The position numbers were made by a program, and so were the translations under genes. This document shows, piece by piece, positions 36,867 to 48,709 of a stretch of 64,000 nucleotides of DNA. Under the pieces are notes generated by a model. That model was not told where the DNA came from, made no database searches, and saw only the letters and a program-made list of their open reading frames with translations. Position 1 is the first letter of the stretch, and each line of letters begins with the position of its first letter. Source of the DNA: Ophioderma brevispina (taxonomy: Eukaryota; Echinodermata; Ophiuroidea; Amphilepidida; Ophiodermatidae); assembly GCA_023653785.1 (NCBI GenBank), contig JAMKCH010084896.1, positions 1 through 64,000 of the forward strand, read 5' to 3'.

Positions 36867-37010
36867 AATAATATTGGATGGCTTTTTTCGGCTGATAACA
36901 GAAAATATCGCCCTTGCCAATAAAATATCAGGCTCGTCTTCGACTCGCCTGATATTTGATCTAGGCTCGGGCGATATTTTCTTTTATCAAACTCAGCCAT
37001 CCAATATTAT
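36867..37010. mobile_element. Foldback element, CTCG-loop family, copy 1
   Basis: Arms of about 65 bases: AATATTGGATGGC on the left pairs with GCCATCCAATATT on the right, GAAAATATCGCCC with GGGCGATATTTTC, and AATATCAGG with CCTGATATT. The short centre is CTCGTCTTCGACTCG. Compare the element at 40.3 kb, with the same centre but different arms. TTTACCGTTT lies just outside the right arm. Confidence 0.75.
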
Positions 37011-37059
37011 ATATTTACCGTTTGGAAATCCCCAATGCCCAAATCGAGCAGATCGTGTC

Positions 37060-38530
37060 CTACCCCCCCCCCCCGGCTGACTCGGAAATGTCCATATGAG
37101 GGCGCACTCAATTTTCTAACATGCCATGTTTTTGCATGTATAAAATGCTTGTCCACATAATAAACACTGCGAAATAGCTCAGCTTAAATTGATTGCCTTC
37201 ATATAGAAATTCAATTTTATGTTATAAAATTCCGGATCCAGAATTGTTGTTATACACAGTATCCTATGGTCCTGTTACACTATACAAAAATGTTACTGCA
37301 TCAAAGCAAAAGATCCGGTTCATCTCAAACTTTGGAACTGATCATTTTAGGTCATTATCTTTAGTTCTAGTTGACTATTTTTAATTATTACACAAAAAAT
37401 TATATTTCAAAAATCTCTGAGTCATCCTTAACACACACTTGCAGAAATCTGGAAACGCCACTGTAAGTTTGCGAGTGAACCATGAACAAAACGTGAGATG
37501 CTAGTATCAAAAAATGCCCCTTCTAACACTGTTAAGCAAAAAATTTACCCCTCCCAAGTCCCAACCACCATACTGCAAAGGTACTTTAATTTACTTATAA
37601 AACAGTATTATTTTTTTCCAAAAGGTGTTTAAGTCCCCACAAAGCACACAATGTGTATTGTGTGCTTCTGTGTCTGTGTGTGTATGTTTATTTTTGTTTG
37701 CATTTAATTCAAATGAGAACTAAATGGCTTCACTACCCTTTCAAATAATATCTCTTGTTATATAGCATCCTTGAAGAATATTCATAATTGCGCTAATTTT
37801 GTTTTTATAATGCATGTATTTGTCTGAAAGACCTTGCTTCTAACTATCCCAACTTATTAATGGCACATTAAATCAGCACAGCATTAGGGAAAGAGGAAAT
37901 TGCATTGATGTACATTTCAGGCTCTGACTACTAAATTTATCAAATAATTTATAAAGAGTAAAATTATCTGGAAACATATTAGTAAAATTACCTAGGTACT
38001 CAGAATGGCGGGGGTTTAACTGGCTACACCAGCTAACATAATGTGGTCTGTCTTTTTCTTCTTTCTGGTATGTGCTCCTTTTAAAATGCTCCTAGTGCTC
38101 CCAAGTGCTTAATGCTTGAACCGATTTCAGCCAAATTTGGTCAGAAGAATCACTGACCCATCCCCCATGTTGGGCATTTCCAGTTTGGGGTCAGTAGTTA
38201 ACCAGGCTGATTAAAGGGGCATTCTCTCTAAAATTCCTCCTTCGACAAATCAATGGCTGTCATGGCATTCACTCACAAGATTACCTGGCAGAGGCTACAA
38301 ATGGGATGTTCACAGATTAGGCCTAAATCTGGCAACCGTTACCCCTGACCATTTCCATCACAACAGCCAATTGACTGACATTCACTAACAAGGAACTCGT
38401 AATTACCGATGTGCTTGTGTGTCGATAAATGTTTACGACAAGATTACAATTCTACCGTGTGACCGATATCGCCGTATATTTATTACATACCACAATAAGA
38501 ATATTACAACACAACAATGAAAAATTCCTT
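37060..38530. other. Spacer, nothing recognised
   Basis: Contains a C12 run near 37064 and a perfect short palindrome AGCACACAAT-GTGT-ATTGTGTGCT at 37644-37667. No gene supported. Confidence 0.45.
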
Positions 38531-38539
38531 GTGCGACCA

Positions 38540-38612
38540 GTCCAAGTGTCATAAAATCTATAGATATATGTGGATATACCAAGCAATTTGATAAATCTGT
38601 CCATTTCTTACC
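38540..38612 (+). repeat. Solitary unit related to the 21.5-kb minisatellite
   Basis: CCAAGTGTCATAAAATCTAT, then ATATGTGGATATACCAAGCA and ATTTGATAAATCTG match the second half of the 110-140-bp unit in order. Only part of one unit is present. Confidence 0.75.
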
Positions 38613-38839
38613 CTTACAAAAACAAAACTGTACCTAAAGCAATTGGATTTAATGATTTTCTTTCTAAAATAAATCAAAGATTCCCAACTTTGTGACTCTT
38701 GTAAAAAATTCATGAAACAATTATATTTTTGTGAATGAGATTATGTAAAGCCTATACTATTTGGGATGGTCTTGTCAGCATCATTCAGGATAAACATGAC
38801 ATTGATTTCACTATTTCAAACTTTATAACTTCTTTTTGC

Positions 38840-39262
38840 GTATGAGGCAGCAGCTAAATGTGTTGAAGCCAGTGGAGCCAGTCCACTGCTGACCGCTGGG
38901 GCCCCGAGAAGTCCATATCCACCGGCAGACGAAAGGCAGGGCACCCACCGAGAACACGATCTGCAGCCTGCGACGGAGAGCCACACTGGCAGGCCGCAGA
39001 CGGCTGCAGCCCCCACCGGTGCACATCGCTGCCAAAACTACCAACCCCAGCCAAGGCGACCCACTTTTAATTCCTCTTTTAAGTTTGTGGCGTGGTGCAT
39101 ATCTTTTTCTAAAAATTGGTGGTGTTCATCTTGTGTATATTTTATATGTACTACCTGTGTGCGATTTATTTTTTTATGTAATTTTCTGCTGAATTCTGTT
39201 TTTTTTTATAATTGCTGCTTGTAATTGTCTGATTATGCAATAAATACTGAAAGAAAAAAAGA
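38840..39262 (+). mobile_element. Retroposon 3' end, probably LINE-derived
   Basis: A GC-rich stretch (38860-39060), unlike its surroundings, is followed by a T-rich 3' part that ends GCAATAAATACTGAAAG and an A-rich tail. Ending in AATAAATACTGAAAG is typical of 3' tails of CR1/L2-like LINEs and their SINEs. A Pro/Ala/Arg-rich frame crosses the GC-rich part on the plus strand but no domain is recognisable. The 5' boundary is not defined. Confidence 0.4.
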
Positions 39263-39334
39263 AAACTGTACCCCCTAAGTATATTACCCTACACATGATG
39301 CAGTGCCACTTTGTGCTAATTCTATAAATTACCT

Positions 39335-39685
39335 TTAAAGAGACACAAGGACATTTCCAGAAAGAAGCGTCCCCAATTTTTTTTCGGACCCGTGTTTTTT
39401 GCATATTTGGAATGCTAACAATGTATTAGATCACACCTGAAGTAAATAAGCCGAATACCCCTTCTTTATGTAATAAGATGATGATTTTATGTAATTTCTT
39501 CGTGCAAACAACGAAAATGTCAAAGGCATGGTTGTCTATGGAGACGACAAGTTCAAAACAAGGTCTGCAGGTTTCTTTTGACGGTGTAATAAACAGCAAA
39601 ACGTTTTCGGAAGGTGGTCTACAAATGATTTAGTGCAATTTGACAGAAATTTTGTCTCCTAAAAAATCTCCTCCTGTCACTTTAA
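39335..39685 (+). mobile_element. TTAA-type MITE family F
   Basis: TTAA at 39335 is followed by AGAGACACAAGGACATTTCC. The right end, inverted, is TTAAAGTGACAGGAGGAGAT. A left-half relative occurs at 42455-42600: CATTTTCCAGAAAGAAACGC, CCCAATTTTTTTT, then TTTTATGTAAT. Confidence 0.55.
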
Positions 39686-40293
39686 ATACAAGTTGGCATG
39701 TCGTATGATAAGTTATAGACACAGCAGCAGGTGGGCCGGCCAAGAAATCCCAAATTTAAACATCGCCATTTTTTGTAACATAACCCCCGAAGTGGGGGGG
39801 GGGAGATTTCTTTACTGAATGTCCATTCCGTATAAATTTGGTACCAAGGATAGCTTTATAGAGTTTCTTTTCTTCTTTCCATTGGTATTCAAACTAAAGT
39901 AAAACCAACATTCCCATAATGATGCCACTATGATGTCTATGTTGAGAAAAGTATGAGAATACTGTTTATAGGGTGGAAAATGGATATTTTCGCAATTTTA
40001 CTGACTCAAAAACATTCTATTACCTCTACTGCCAATTATTCAAAAGCGCGCTCTTTGATTGTTTTTTTTTTACTGCCCATTATTCTGCAATAATGGGTCG
40101 CGATTACGCTCTAATGCATGATGCAAAGCGCACATTCTTTTCGGCGCGTGCCACCATCACTATAAGCGCACATGCTAACATTTACGCGGGAAGACAAAGC
40201 GCACGCTCTAAAGACGTAAACAACTGTTATGTATTTTAGTAAGAAATGGCCAGTTTTTCTGGTATGATTTTACTTTCTTACGGTAATAGAACA

Positions 40294-40454
40294 GAAATAA
40301 AGGGTGCGATGTTCATGTTTATGTCGAATAATGTGTCCTCGGCAGTAAAAACATTTGAATAATGGGTCTCGGCTTCGCCTCGCCCATTATTCATGTTTTT
40401 ACTTGCCTCGGACACATTATTCTCCCATAAACATGAACATCTTACCGTTTATTT
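40294..40454. mobile_element. Foldback element, CTCG-loop family, copy 2
   Basis: GATGTTCATGTTTATG pairs with CATAAACATGAACATC, AATAATGTGTCC with GGACACATTATT, and AATAATGGG with CCCATTATT. The centre CTCGGCTTCGCCTCG is the same motif as at 36.9 kb. CTTACCGTTT closes the right side, as TTTACCGTTT does there. Arms are about 65 bases. Confidence 0.8.
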
Positions 40455-40459
40455 CTTAA

Positions 40460-42450
40460 TTATAGTGCTAAAAGGCTTTGAGTGTATAAAAAAAAATTAT
40501 TCTTTTTTACCCCCAAGAGCCGCCCCAAAAACTGCATGAAAATGAGATATTCCTAACTTTTTGGTACAAAGTGAATTTTCCCCACACTGTGTGTTATGCA
40601 AATTGAGTTTTGCTGACATGCAAACCTTATGACGTCATTCTGATGCATGACACAATGCTAAGCATTGTTGGTACCCATTTTGGTATCAATGGAAAGAGTA
40701 ACATTAGCTATCCATTGTATCCAAAATCAAGTTTACGTGTATTCTTATGTCATGCTATGCAATTTTACGCATGTTCGGACTTCTTTCCCTAAGGAGGGGC
40801 GTGGAGTGGTTGCCACCCTTCCATCCATCACTTTGGATGCCCTTGTACCGACCTATACCCCAGGGGATGATGATAGTTTTTTTTTTTTTTTTTAACGTTT
40901 TTTATTATTTTTCACAATATTATAATTTGGTACCAGAAAGGGTTTTTTAGCAAGGCAGAAGAAAAACTTGGAAGGGGCTCTATTTTTAGGTAAAAATTGA
41001 TTAATATGGAACAATAACATTCATTTATTAATGACAAATATTTTTTTTTTTTTTGATAAGTATCATGCACATCAAAATCAAATTAAACACAAAAAGAATC
41101 AATTCAAGAATAATGTGACCCAAAAGACAGGCCAAAAAAAAAAAAAAGAAAACAGTGATACAAAACTCTTAGACCAAATCTTAGATTAGAATCAGGAAAC
41201 TACCAGGATTCACCATACATGAATCCAAAAAAAGATCTATGGGCATGCAAAAAATCCTTTTCTTTTTCATTCTTTTTGGGCCTAAGACTCTCCCTGACAT
41301 TTGAATTGTGAGTGGAACATAACAATATGCAATTTGTTAAATTTCCAAAAATTTAATTTTGTTGAGTAAATTCCATCAAGGTGTTTAAATGGATCGTTAC
41401 TTGCCTTTTAGTAGGATACAACTGACACCACCTTGTAAAGAAACTCCGTCTCCTTATGATACTGTGAAGGTGGCCTTCATCCGGAACTATTCACGCATTG
41501 CGTTATTACGGGGGGTCAGGGAACAAAATTCAAATGTTCAATTACCCCAGATGATGAAATTTCTCACATTAGTAATCATGGAAATTCCACACAAAATACA
41601 GGCATTCTACGTATGTTTACAATGCACAGTTCCGCCTATGACGTATAAGTCAGTGTGCTTTAAAAACATTTCAGTTTGCAAAAAAACTTTAAAACAGGTT
41701 CCTGAATGATAAAAAAAATGTAATCATTTAGAGGGACAGTGTTAAATTCAGGAGTGATTGAAAAAAAATTCTTATATTATACAATTTTTGTACAAAAAAA
41801 CAAAAAAAGTAATATTTTATTCAAAATATTTTGGTTAATTTGAACTATGGTTATTAGTAGCAGAGAAAAACCATACTTTTAATTGACTGTAATGATCCCA
41901 GAAAACAATTTTACCAAGTTCATTAAACATACGGCACATTTAAAAAAAAACCCCTACAACGATCAACAAAAACCTTTAAAAAAACCTTTCATTTCATGAA
42001 TCCAAAACTAGGCGATCCTCGAAAAAAACTATGCATCTTGCTTCTCATCGCAATCCAGAAAATGTTGAACATTTTGCAACATGTTACCACTTCAACCGGA
42101 ATTTACAAGGATGACGGGGGAATGCCCTTTAATCCATTCCACATAAACCTGTGAACCCCAAATATGTGTTACACATACAGGCTTGGGTCCAGTGGCTTCT
42201 ACTGAACAAAGTTTAGTGAATTGTAGATTGATTTTGTGGCAGGACAAAAAACGAATTGCATGATTTTCTAGTAGAATTGCCCTTTTAATAGGGGGCCCCA
42301 CAGGGACCTCTCATTTCCCAAATTGGCAGTACACCAAAAAACATATGAATCTTCGGCCAGTGGTTCTTCAGATCAAGTTTGGGGATGCAATTGGTTTTTT
42401 TTTTCCAAATGTATTCTTGCCCGGCGGCGGTGGCAGCACCGCCACCACCA
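40460..42450. other. Spacer, nothing recognised
   Basis: T-runs at 40876-40893 and 41041-41054. A plus frame of 106 residues at 41389-41709 has no recognised domain or splice context. Confidence 0.4.
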
Positions 42451-42600
42451 CCACATTTTCCAGAAAGAAACGCCCCAATTTTTTTTTATCGAACACAGAT
42501 TTGTTTCCTATTGGTAATACTTAACAAATGTATTAAAAAATCACCATTGGGATTTCACCACCTTTTTTAGTTGAATAAAAATGATAGGGCAATCTTTTAT
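42420..42600 (+). repeat. GGC/ACC triplet hairpin plus family F half-copy
   Basis: GGCGGCGGTGGCAGCACCGC at 42422 folds on itself and runs into an (ACC)n tract. Directly after it, sequence similar to the left half of the 39.3-kb MITE begins (CATTTTCCAGAAAGAAACGC). Confidence 0.5.
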
Positions 42601-44940
42601 GTAATCAAATCATTAAGGACATTGGCTTTAGGAATTTTTCTGCCATGGCAGTCCAAGCTATTTGGATTGTCTGTGTCGTTAAGCAAAAATGTCTTACTAA
42701 ATTGGCCCCCATTGGGCAGTGTGAGTTAGTGTTAAATGATCAAATTAGAGGCACATGTTAATTTGCTCATTTACATTTAAAAGGAAAACATTTCTGCGGC
42801 CTAAAATTTTTTTGGGGTTAAAAGAAGAACAGTATGAACATTCTTCTAACAAATCTCCACTTTTGATGGAGTTAGAGGGGGGTGTGTTAAATTGGGTCAA
42901 CCCACCTTAAAATCAAAGGAATGAAATTACAACTTATTTACATTTGGAGAGTAGGCATTATTTCGACCTTTTCAAATTTAACCAAAAGTGGACCTTGTCT
43001 ACTAAAAGAAAAAAAAAAATGCAAATATTGTCAGTATTCTTTAGTGTTAATTCGTCAGTGATTATTACACAAAATTTTCTATCCAAAGGGGGAAAATTTA
43101 TAGGGCCCGATTCACATATGGATGAGAATTGAGAATCGTTGCATGAATTTCAGTTAACTATCATTCACTTAATACCACCAGAGGTGTGGCGTGTGTCTCT
43201 ATTGTGTGAGATGGAGAACATAATTATTTTTTACCATTATGAAATAGGCCACATTTATATGCGTGATGTAATTGCATGCCTTGTGTTGTGACATGTACCC
43301 TTTACTAGGGAAATTGCCTATCTTGGCTGGACATTCTTATTTGCTAAGTCAATGGTGGTTTCTTCCCTCATCCACATTGGTTTGCATCCAATAATGTTCA
43401 CACAGTGTCCACTTTGCACCGGACATGGGCTTTTTAGTAGTCCAAAACTAGGTTCCCAACCCCCAAATAGTCCGACTACGGGGGGGGGGACTATTGGCGG
43501 GGGACTATCCAAAATGTCTTAAAATTTTCGCCGAAGGGTGTGAGGTTACCTTAATTTGTTCAGATCATGTAAAAATCCTGCACTTTTGTACCCCCCCCAC
43601 CCCCCCCCAGTATGCACGGTACGATTAAAGGACGTTGTCAGGAGAACCATTGTACCACTTTGACGAGTGGAACAACACAATTAAAACACACTTAATTTCC
43701 AGCGATGTTTTACAAATTTCGAGTTTTTTTCCGCGCACCAAAAAACAGAAAATTTTTTCGCGTCAAATCCGCGCTGAAAATGCGCCGAATCTGCGTAATT
43801 AACGTAACCTAAAGGGTCACTGGTAGACAACCATATCCATGTTCACTAAGTGTAAATGAATCAAATCAAATCGATTAATGTTGATGGAAAAATGTGAAAA
43901 ATTGTTGCCTATAATCCATGATCCCAGCCGATAATTTCTACGCGACCTCTCTAAAACTATATTGTAAAGACAAAAATATACACGAAGAGTGTCAATCACA
44001 ATTCAGCACCAGAGGGAACAAGCTCTCTCAAGGCAGTTGTTTAGTGCTTTTGTGTTCCATTCCCGATTAAGGTAATTTACAATAAATGCAAAAACTACCT
44101 ACCCCCATTAATAAAAAGGATCATTCCAAAACATTAGACAGTGAAACAAAAAAGTTTCATTATATGTTAATCGGAAGGGGGGGGTCTGGACATTTCAAGT
44201 AAAACAAGGAATAAACAACGGCTTATAATTAAGTCCAGATTAATTTTATAAAAAACAAGAGCGGTCACCGCCCATGTGGATTCGTGGCACCTTGTGGTTG
44301 GTGGGTTGTGGACTGGGTGGTAATTTGAAGCCCGTTTTGGGATACGGACCCTGAAGGGAATGCCTAATTGGTAAAAACTGGATACAATGAAATTAAGAAT
44401 GTCCTTTAATTTTGTAATTATGGAATGGTCTGGTATTTTCATGTATTTGGTAATAATAAAATTCTGGAAATTTAACCTTTAACAATGCCCTGGACCCATG
44501 AGAAAAACTGATTAAAATGTGTGACGAAACTGGGATAAGCTTGGGCTGTCTTGCATATTTTACACCGCTAATTGTATTTTTTGTATTTGGATATATATAT
44601 ATTATATATCACAATCAGTGGTGTAACTTTCAGTTTGACACGTCATGATATGTATCTACCACGTTAATTCAATGGAAAGAATTTTCAAAAGATATTTGCG
44701 GTGTAAAACTATTCCTATATTGGGGCTTAAGCCTCAGCTAAGCTTAACAAACCCCTTCCTTTTACTTTTTTCTTTGGGATTTGGTGGCCATTTATGTGTT
44801 CAAAATTGGCACTTTTGGTTGTACCCAAATTACATCTACTTTCTCAAAGCCTGTACTTTTCCTCTGCATTGAATTCCCAGTTTTGTTTATTATTATTATA
44901 GACAAGGGTCCACTCGATAATGCTATTTTGTTTCCCACAT
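42601..44940. other. Spacer, nothing recognised
   Basis: G- and C-runs near 43483, 43592 and 44177, and a TATATA palindrome near 44590. No gene supported. Confidence 0.4.
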
Positions 44941-44969
44941 TTCTTGCTTCGCATTTCCCGGGACAGGTC

Positions 44970-45930
44970 GTTGCAATTCAGCGTTTCGGAGGTGAATTTT
45001 CCGTTACAAATGATGCCTATTTATAATAAAATGTTACCATATTTAATAAGGAATTCTCTTGTTTTTGGTGTATTGCAAAAACTACCAGTATGACTTGGCA
45101 TTTAGTGCAAAAGAAGTTGGATTCCTTCAGCTTTAAGTTTTTGTGCGCAATTCAAAGTTAACTTTTCCGTTAACCTTTTCGTCACTTCCGCAAACAATGA
45201 ACTGATGTTTATTTTTTAAAAGAGTTTTTTTGTTTTTTTGTCTTTTTTCAAATAAAAAAGTAACTGCTTTTTGAATAAAAGTTGTAAAAATACACCAAAA
45301 TATTCAAATTTTAAAACACTGTTACCTTCCGTTAGCACCTGTCACCTCGAAACACATTTGTCACTTCCGGAAACAGTTTTAAATTAAATATCTCAGCTTT
45401 ACTGCTTAATAAGCAATCTCTTGTACCTCTGTGGTAGTGATAGTAGTGATGCTATCATGATAGGATGACACTCACCCAGGTGCTGCACAAGTCAACTTTA
45501 AAATTCCTGAGACTGAATTTTTTTGTCTCGGAGATGACATAACTTTGTAACATGTACATTGCTCTTTTTGGAGCTTGGATGCTACTGTGTTTGACTGGTG
45601 ATTTTTTACCTTGGACAGAAACATATTCAAATGATAAATCGATTTATAACATATAGATTGGATAAATTTGAATTAATTACCAGTGTAGTCGTGTTATTTG
45701 TTACTTTTTGCGCCATTTGCATAGACATGCCAGACCAAATAACATGTCTTTGTGACAAATAAGTGCCTGAATTGTTTGTTGTTAACTAAATTATTATTTC
45801 CTTAAATATCTTAAGATAAAAAAATAGGTAAGCTTTGACCAAACAACATGTTGTGCCTGTTTAGAGAAATAACCCAATGTCTATCATTGTTGTTTCGGAG
45901 GTGACATTTTGTGTAACATGCGTATATACA
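44970..45930. promoter_or_regulatory. Cluster of a TTTCGGAGGTGAC motif on both strands
   Basis: The motif or its inverse occurs near 44979 (GTTTCGGAGGTGAA), 45201 (CGTCACTTCCGCAAACA), 45339 (GTCACCTCGAAACA), 45358 (GTCACTTCCGGAAACA), 45524 (TCTCGGAGATGAC) and 45892 (GTTTCGGAGGTGAC). Several copies are accompanied by GTTAC or GTAAC a few bases away. The copies lie in otherwise unrelated sequence, so they are not a simple tandem repeat. The function is unknown; transcription-factor binding is one possibility. Confidence 0.3.
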
Positions 45931-47505
45931 ACAATTTTGCAAGGCTTAGTGTGTTGCTATAATTATTCAAAGTAACAAGTTTTAACACAACAACTATTTT
46001 TATTATTAATTAAATTAGCACTATTCTGCAGGGTATTCCATGCCAAAACAAAGGTTCACCATTACATCTTGAGTTTTGCCAGACTGCTTGGGATTAAATT
46101 CTAAGCTGAGATCACCAACGAAAATACATGTATTCCATTCCGTTCTCATTAGAATGGTCATCAAAGTTTCACACCTCTCAGCAAAAATTCAGTCATTTGC
46201 ATTGCAATAAAAACAAATGTATCATTTAACAAAATGTAAATCTTAAGCAACTAAATGTTCCAGCACAGGAGCTAGTACCCATGTGTAACTGAGAAACAGT
46301 AATAACTTTGACATTTTCTTTAAAATTCTTTACTGTGAAATATTTAAATTTTTCCCCATTTTCAGGGGGCTCGGGCAGGGACCAAAGTGCGGTTAGGGTC
46401 TTAAAATAAAAAATGTATTCCTGCATGCAAGTGCAGTAATTTCACTGACCCCATTGTAGAAAATGGTTAAATGCCACTAGACTAAAGTTTGTGGATATTA
46501 ATGATGTTGCATAATGTTTTTGACCTTAATTTTGAGATGACTCCAATTTTGACTCTTGAGAGTCTACATTGTATTGAAATTACTGCTGTGCCTACAGTAT
46601 GATAAGGCCAAAAAAAGTGACCCATTGTGAAAAAATCACTACTAAAATTAACCAAACTGACAGGACGGCATGCATAGATGTTACCCGAGACCTCTAGTTT
46701 TCTTGCATTGAGTTTAATTGTACGTAAAAATATGTAATATTGGGATTATCTTAAAGGTGTTGTAATTTTGTTTTGTTGCTTGCTTCATATTTAAAATGTG
46801 TTAGATTATTACATTTCGTTGACCAAGAAAATGAAAACTGTACTATTTTAAGTGCATGTCTCTGCAAGTAAGTAAATCAGAAATTACTTTGTACTGCACA
46901 GGTCTGTTGACCAGCTAGTGCAAATGGAGCAATACCAACAATTTGATTTGTAGAAGCCTCTATCAGATGCAAAAGAAATTATACCAGATTCCAGTGATAG
47001 TGGAATGCCTCTACTTTTATGTAGGTGGAGGTATAAATTGAGGGGAATTAGTATTTAAACTTTAGTCCGTGTATAAATTGTGGTATGATGTGCGCAATAG
47101 CCATGATAGCCAACCCCTGAAGTAGTTGGCCATTCACAGTCCCAATCAGTCAAAGCATAAACCCTTGAATGTTCAAAGAAAGTGCAAAGATAAAGCCAGA
47201 ATAGTTTCAGTAGCGTAGCCATGGCATAAGTACTCGAACCATCTAGCCCGGGTGCAGCCAGGGCAATACACAGATACACGACCACTCAAATTATGAGTGT
47301 CTAGTCAGAGGAACCTCGGACTAAAAGCGTACTGTCTCGAGATATGCAGTGATCGTACTTTTTAATTTTTTTGGCCGCACTGTGGTTTTTACACCGAACC
47401 AGGGAGGCCTGGGCTTTCCCTGGTTTGTTTTCACCGTGGTTAAGCGATGTGATGGTTCTGTTCCCGGCTATAGCCATAAACCGCTTACTTGAATATAAGG
47501 CGGGG
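45931..47505. other. Spacer, one doubtful exon
   Basis: At 46902 an acceptor-like TTGTACTGCACAG is followed by a coding-like frame (VDQLVQMEQYQQFDL, a stop, then KPLSDAKEIIPDSSDSG) on the plus strand. There is no donor and one in-frame stop, so it is only a lead. Confidence 0.3.
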
Positions 47506-47509
47506 GTTA

Positions 47510-47659
47510 GTACATTTACTGCACCCACTTAAATTTGCCTGCTCCCAGTTGCATTCAGCAGCCTTGACGGAGAAAGTGAACGTGATACTGTACTTTATTC
47601 CGCCAAGGCTGCTGAAGTCAGCTGGGAAGCAGACAAAGTGAGTCAGTAGTAAATGTACC
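47510..47659. mobile_element. Foldback element, core family, copy 1
   Basis: GTACATTTACT on the left pairs with AGTAAATGTAC on the right, GCCTGCTCCCAG with CTGGGAAGCAGAC, and TTCAGCAGCC with GGCTGCTGAA. The centre (GACGGAGAAAGTG, then ACTTTATTCCGCC) aligns with the core of the copies at 61.5-64.0 kb. I could not find a target duplication here. Confidence 0.7.
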
Positions 47660-47867
47660 CAACCAGGCAGGGTTGGCCTATGTAAAAATGGAAAGTGAAT
47701 GTTAATTGTTACGAACCGAAGTTATAAATTAATTAAAAATGATTTAAAAAACCATTGGTGATAAATTAAAAAAAGGACCAAATCAAAGTCGCCAACCGCT
47801 GTTGAAGAGGCAAGATCGAATCGTGATACTGGTTTCCATGCTTTTGTACCATTGTCATGTGTGTGGC

Positions 47868-48434
47868 TTGAAGCTGCATTGGGCACTTTTCACAACATAC
47901 AAATTCAAATTTGCTCGACAAATGATGCCTAGGCCCTTGGAACAAACATTATTATACACCGAAAAATACCATTGCCCAAAAAAAACAGATAAGGAATTAA
48001 TAACTAATATTAAGCCTAGAGGCTCAAGACATCCAGGTTATTTGTCAACTTTGCAAATTTTTAAGTTCTGGCCCGTACAACTTAATCAACAAAATATGCG
48101 TCTATTAAAATAATTACAACTAGTCATAGACTCATACTCATTGATAGTAAAACAACAATGGTCATCACCAAGACTGGTCAAACAGGGGGATGCCATGGGA
48201 ATCGATTCTGGAGTTTGTTTTCTGGTGTTAAATGCCATTTCCCCATCCGTCTGCTGAAACAATTAATCCGGAGTCATTTATTTTAAAATACCCATGAGGG
48301 GTGTGCTGGATTTGGGGACTTAATCATTTCAGGTGAGGCTAATGTAATAATTTAAAAGCTTACAACCATGCAAAAAATATCCAATTTTGAATAGTCTTGA
48401 GGGTTGCACTATTTTTAAAATGTGCCAATGTCAA
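47868..48434 (+). mobile_element. TTAA-type MITE family C, copy 3
   Basis: The left end TTGAAGCTGCATTGGGCAC is a degraded TTAA plus terminal repeat; the right end is AAAATGTGCCAATG. The interior shares CATAGACTCATACTCATTGA, GCCATTTCC and the AAAAGCTTACAACCATGCAA block with copies 1 and 2. Confidence 0.7.
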
Positions 48435-48577
48435 TGTGTGAATGTACCTACATGTGTAATTGAAATTGAATTACAATCTGATTTACGATTCGACCAAAGT
48501 AAAGGAATATTTAACAAGTGTTTAACTGTTGGTCTGGACCTTAACCATCTTGGGTACAGTGATAAAATTCAAAGCAG

Positions 48578-48705
48578 CTGAGCAAAGACAAGAAAGAAAG
48601 AGAAATGACAAAGTTGTCTAAGAGACCCCCCATGTCCAACGCTTGGCAGCCAGAGAGACGGGCTCGCAAAAAATCTCCTTGGGAACACCAACCGAAGAAG
48701 AGGAG
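48578..48705 (+). CDS. Candidate exon coding a basic peptide, unrecognised
   Basis: An open frame runs from an AG at 48577 to a donor AGGAG|GTAAAG at 48706, 128 bases. It encodes a lysine/arginine-rich peptide: LSKDKKEREMTKLSKRPP, SNAWQPERRARKKSPW, then EHQPKKRR. The clean donor, uninterrupted frame and regular codon use argue for coding. The acceptor lacks a strong pyrimidine tract. Same strand as the gene at 59-63 kb and probably 5' of it, but the connection is not shown. I know no family for it. A function in nucleic-acid or microtubule binding would fit a basic tail, but that is guesswork. Confidence 0.4.
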
Positions 48706-48709
48706 GTAA

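Noticed and set aside
41389..41709. 106-residue plus frame
   Set aside because: No domain, no splice sites; an isolated frame in non-coding surroundings.
46902..47000. Possible exon (VDQLVQMEQYQQFDL)
   Set aside because: Good acceptor, but an in-frame stop and no donor; kept only as a lead in the spacer note.
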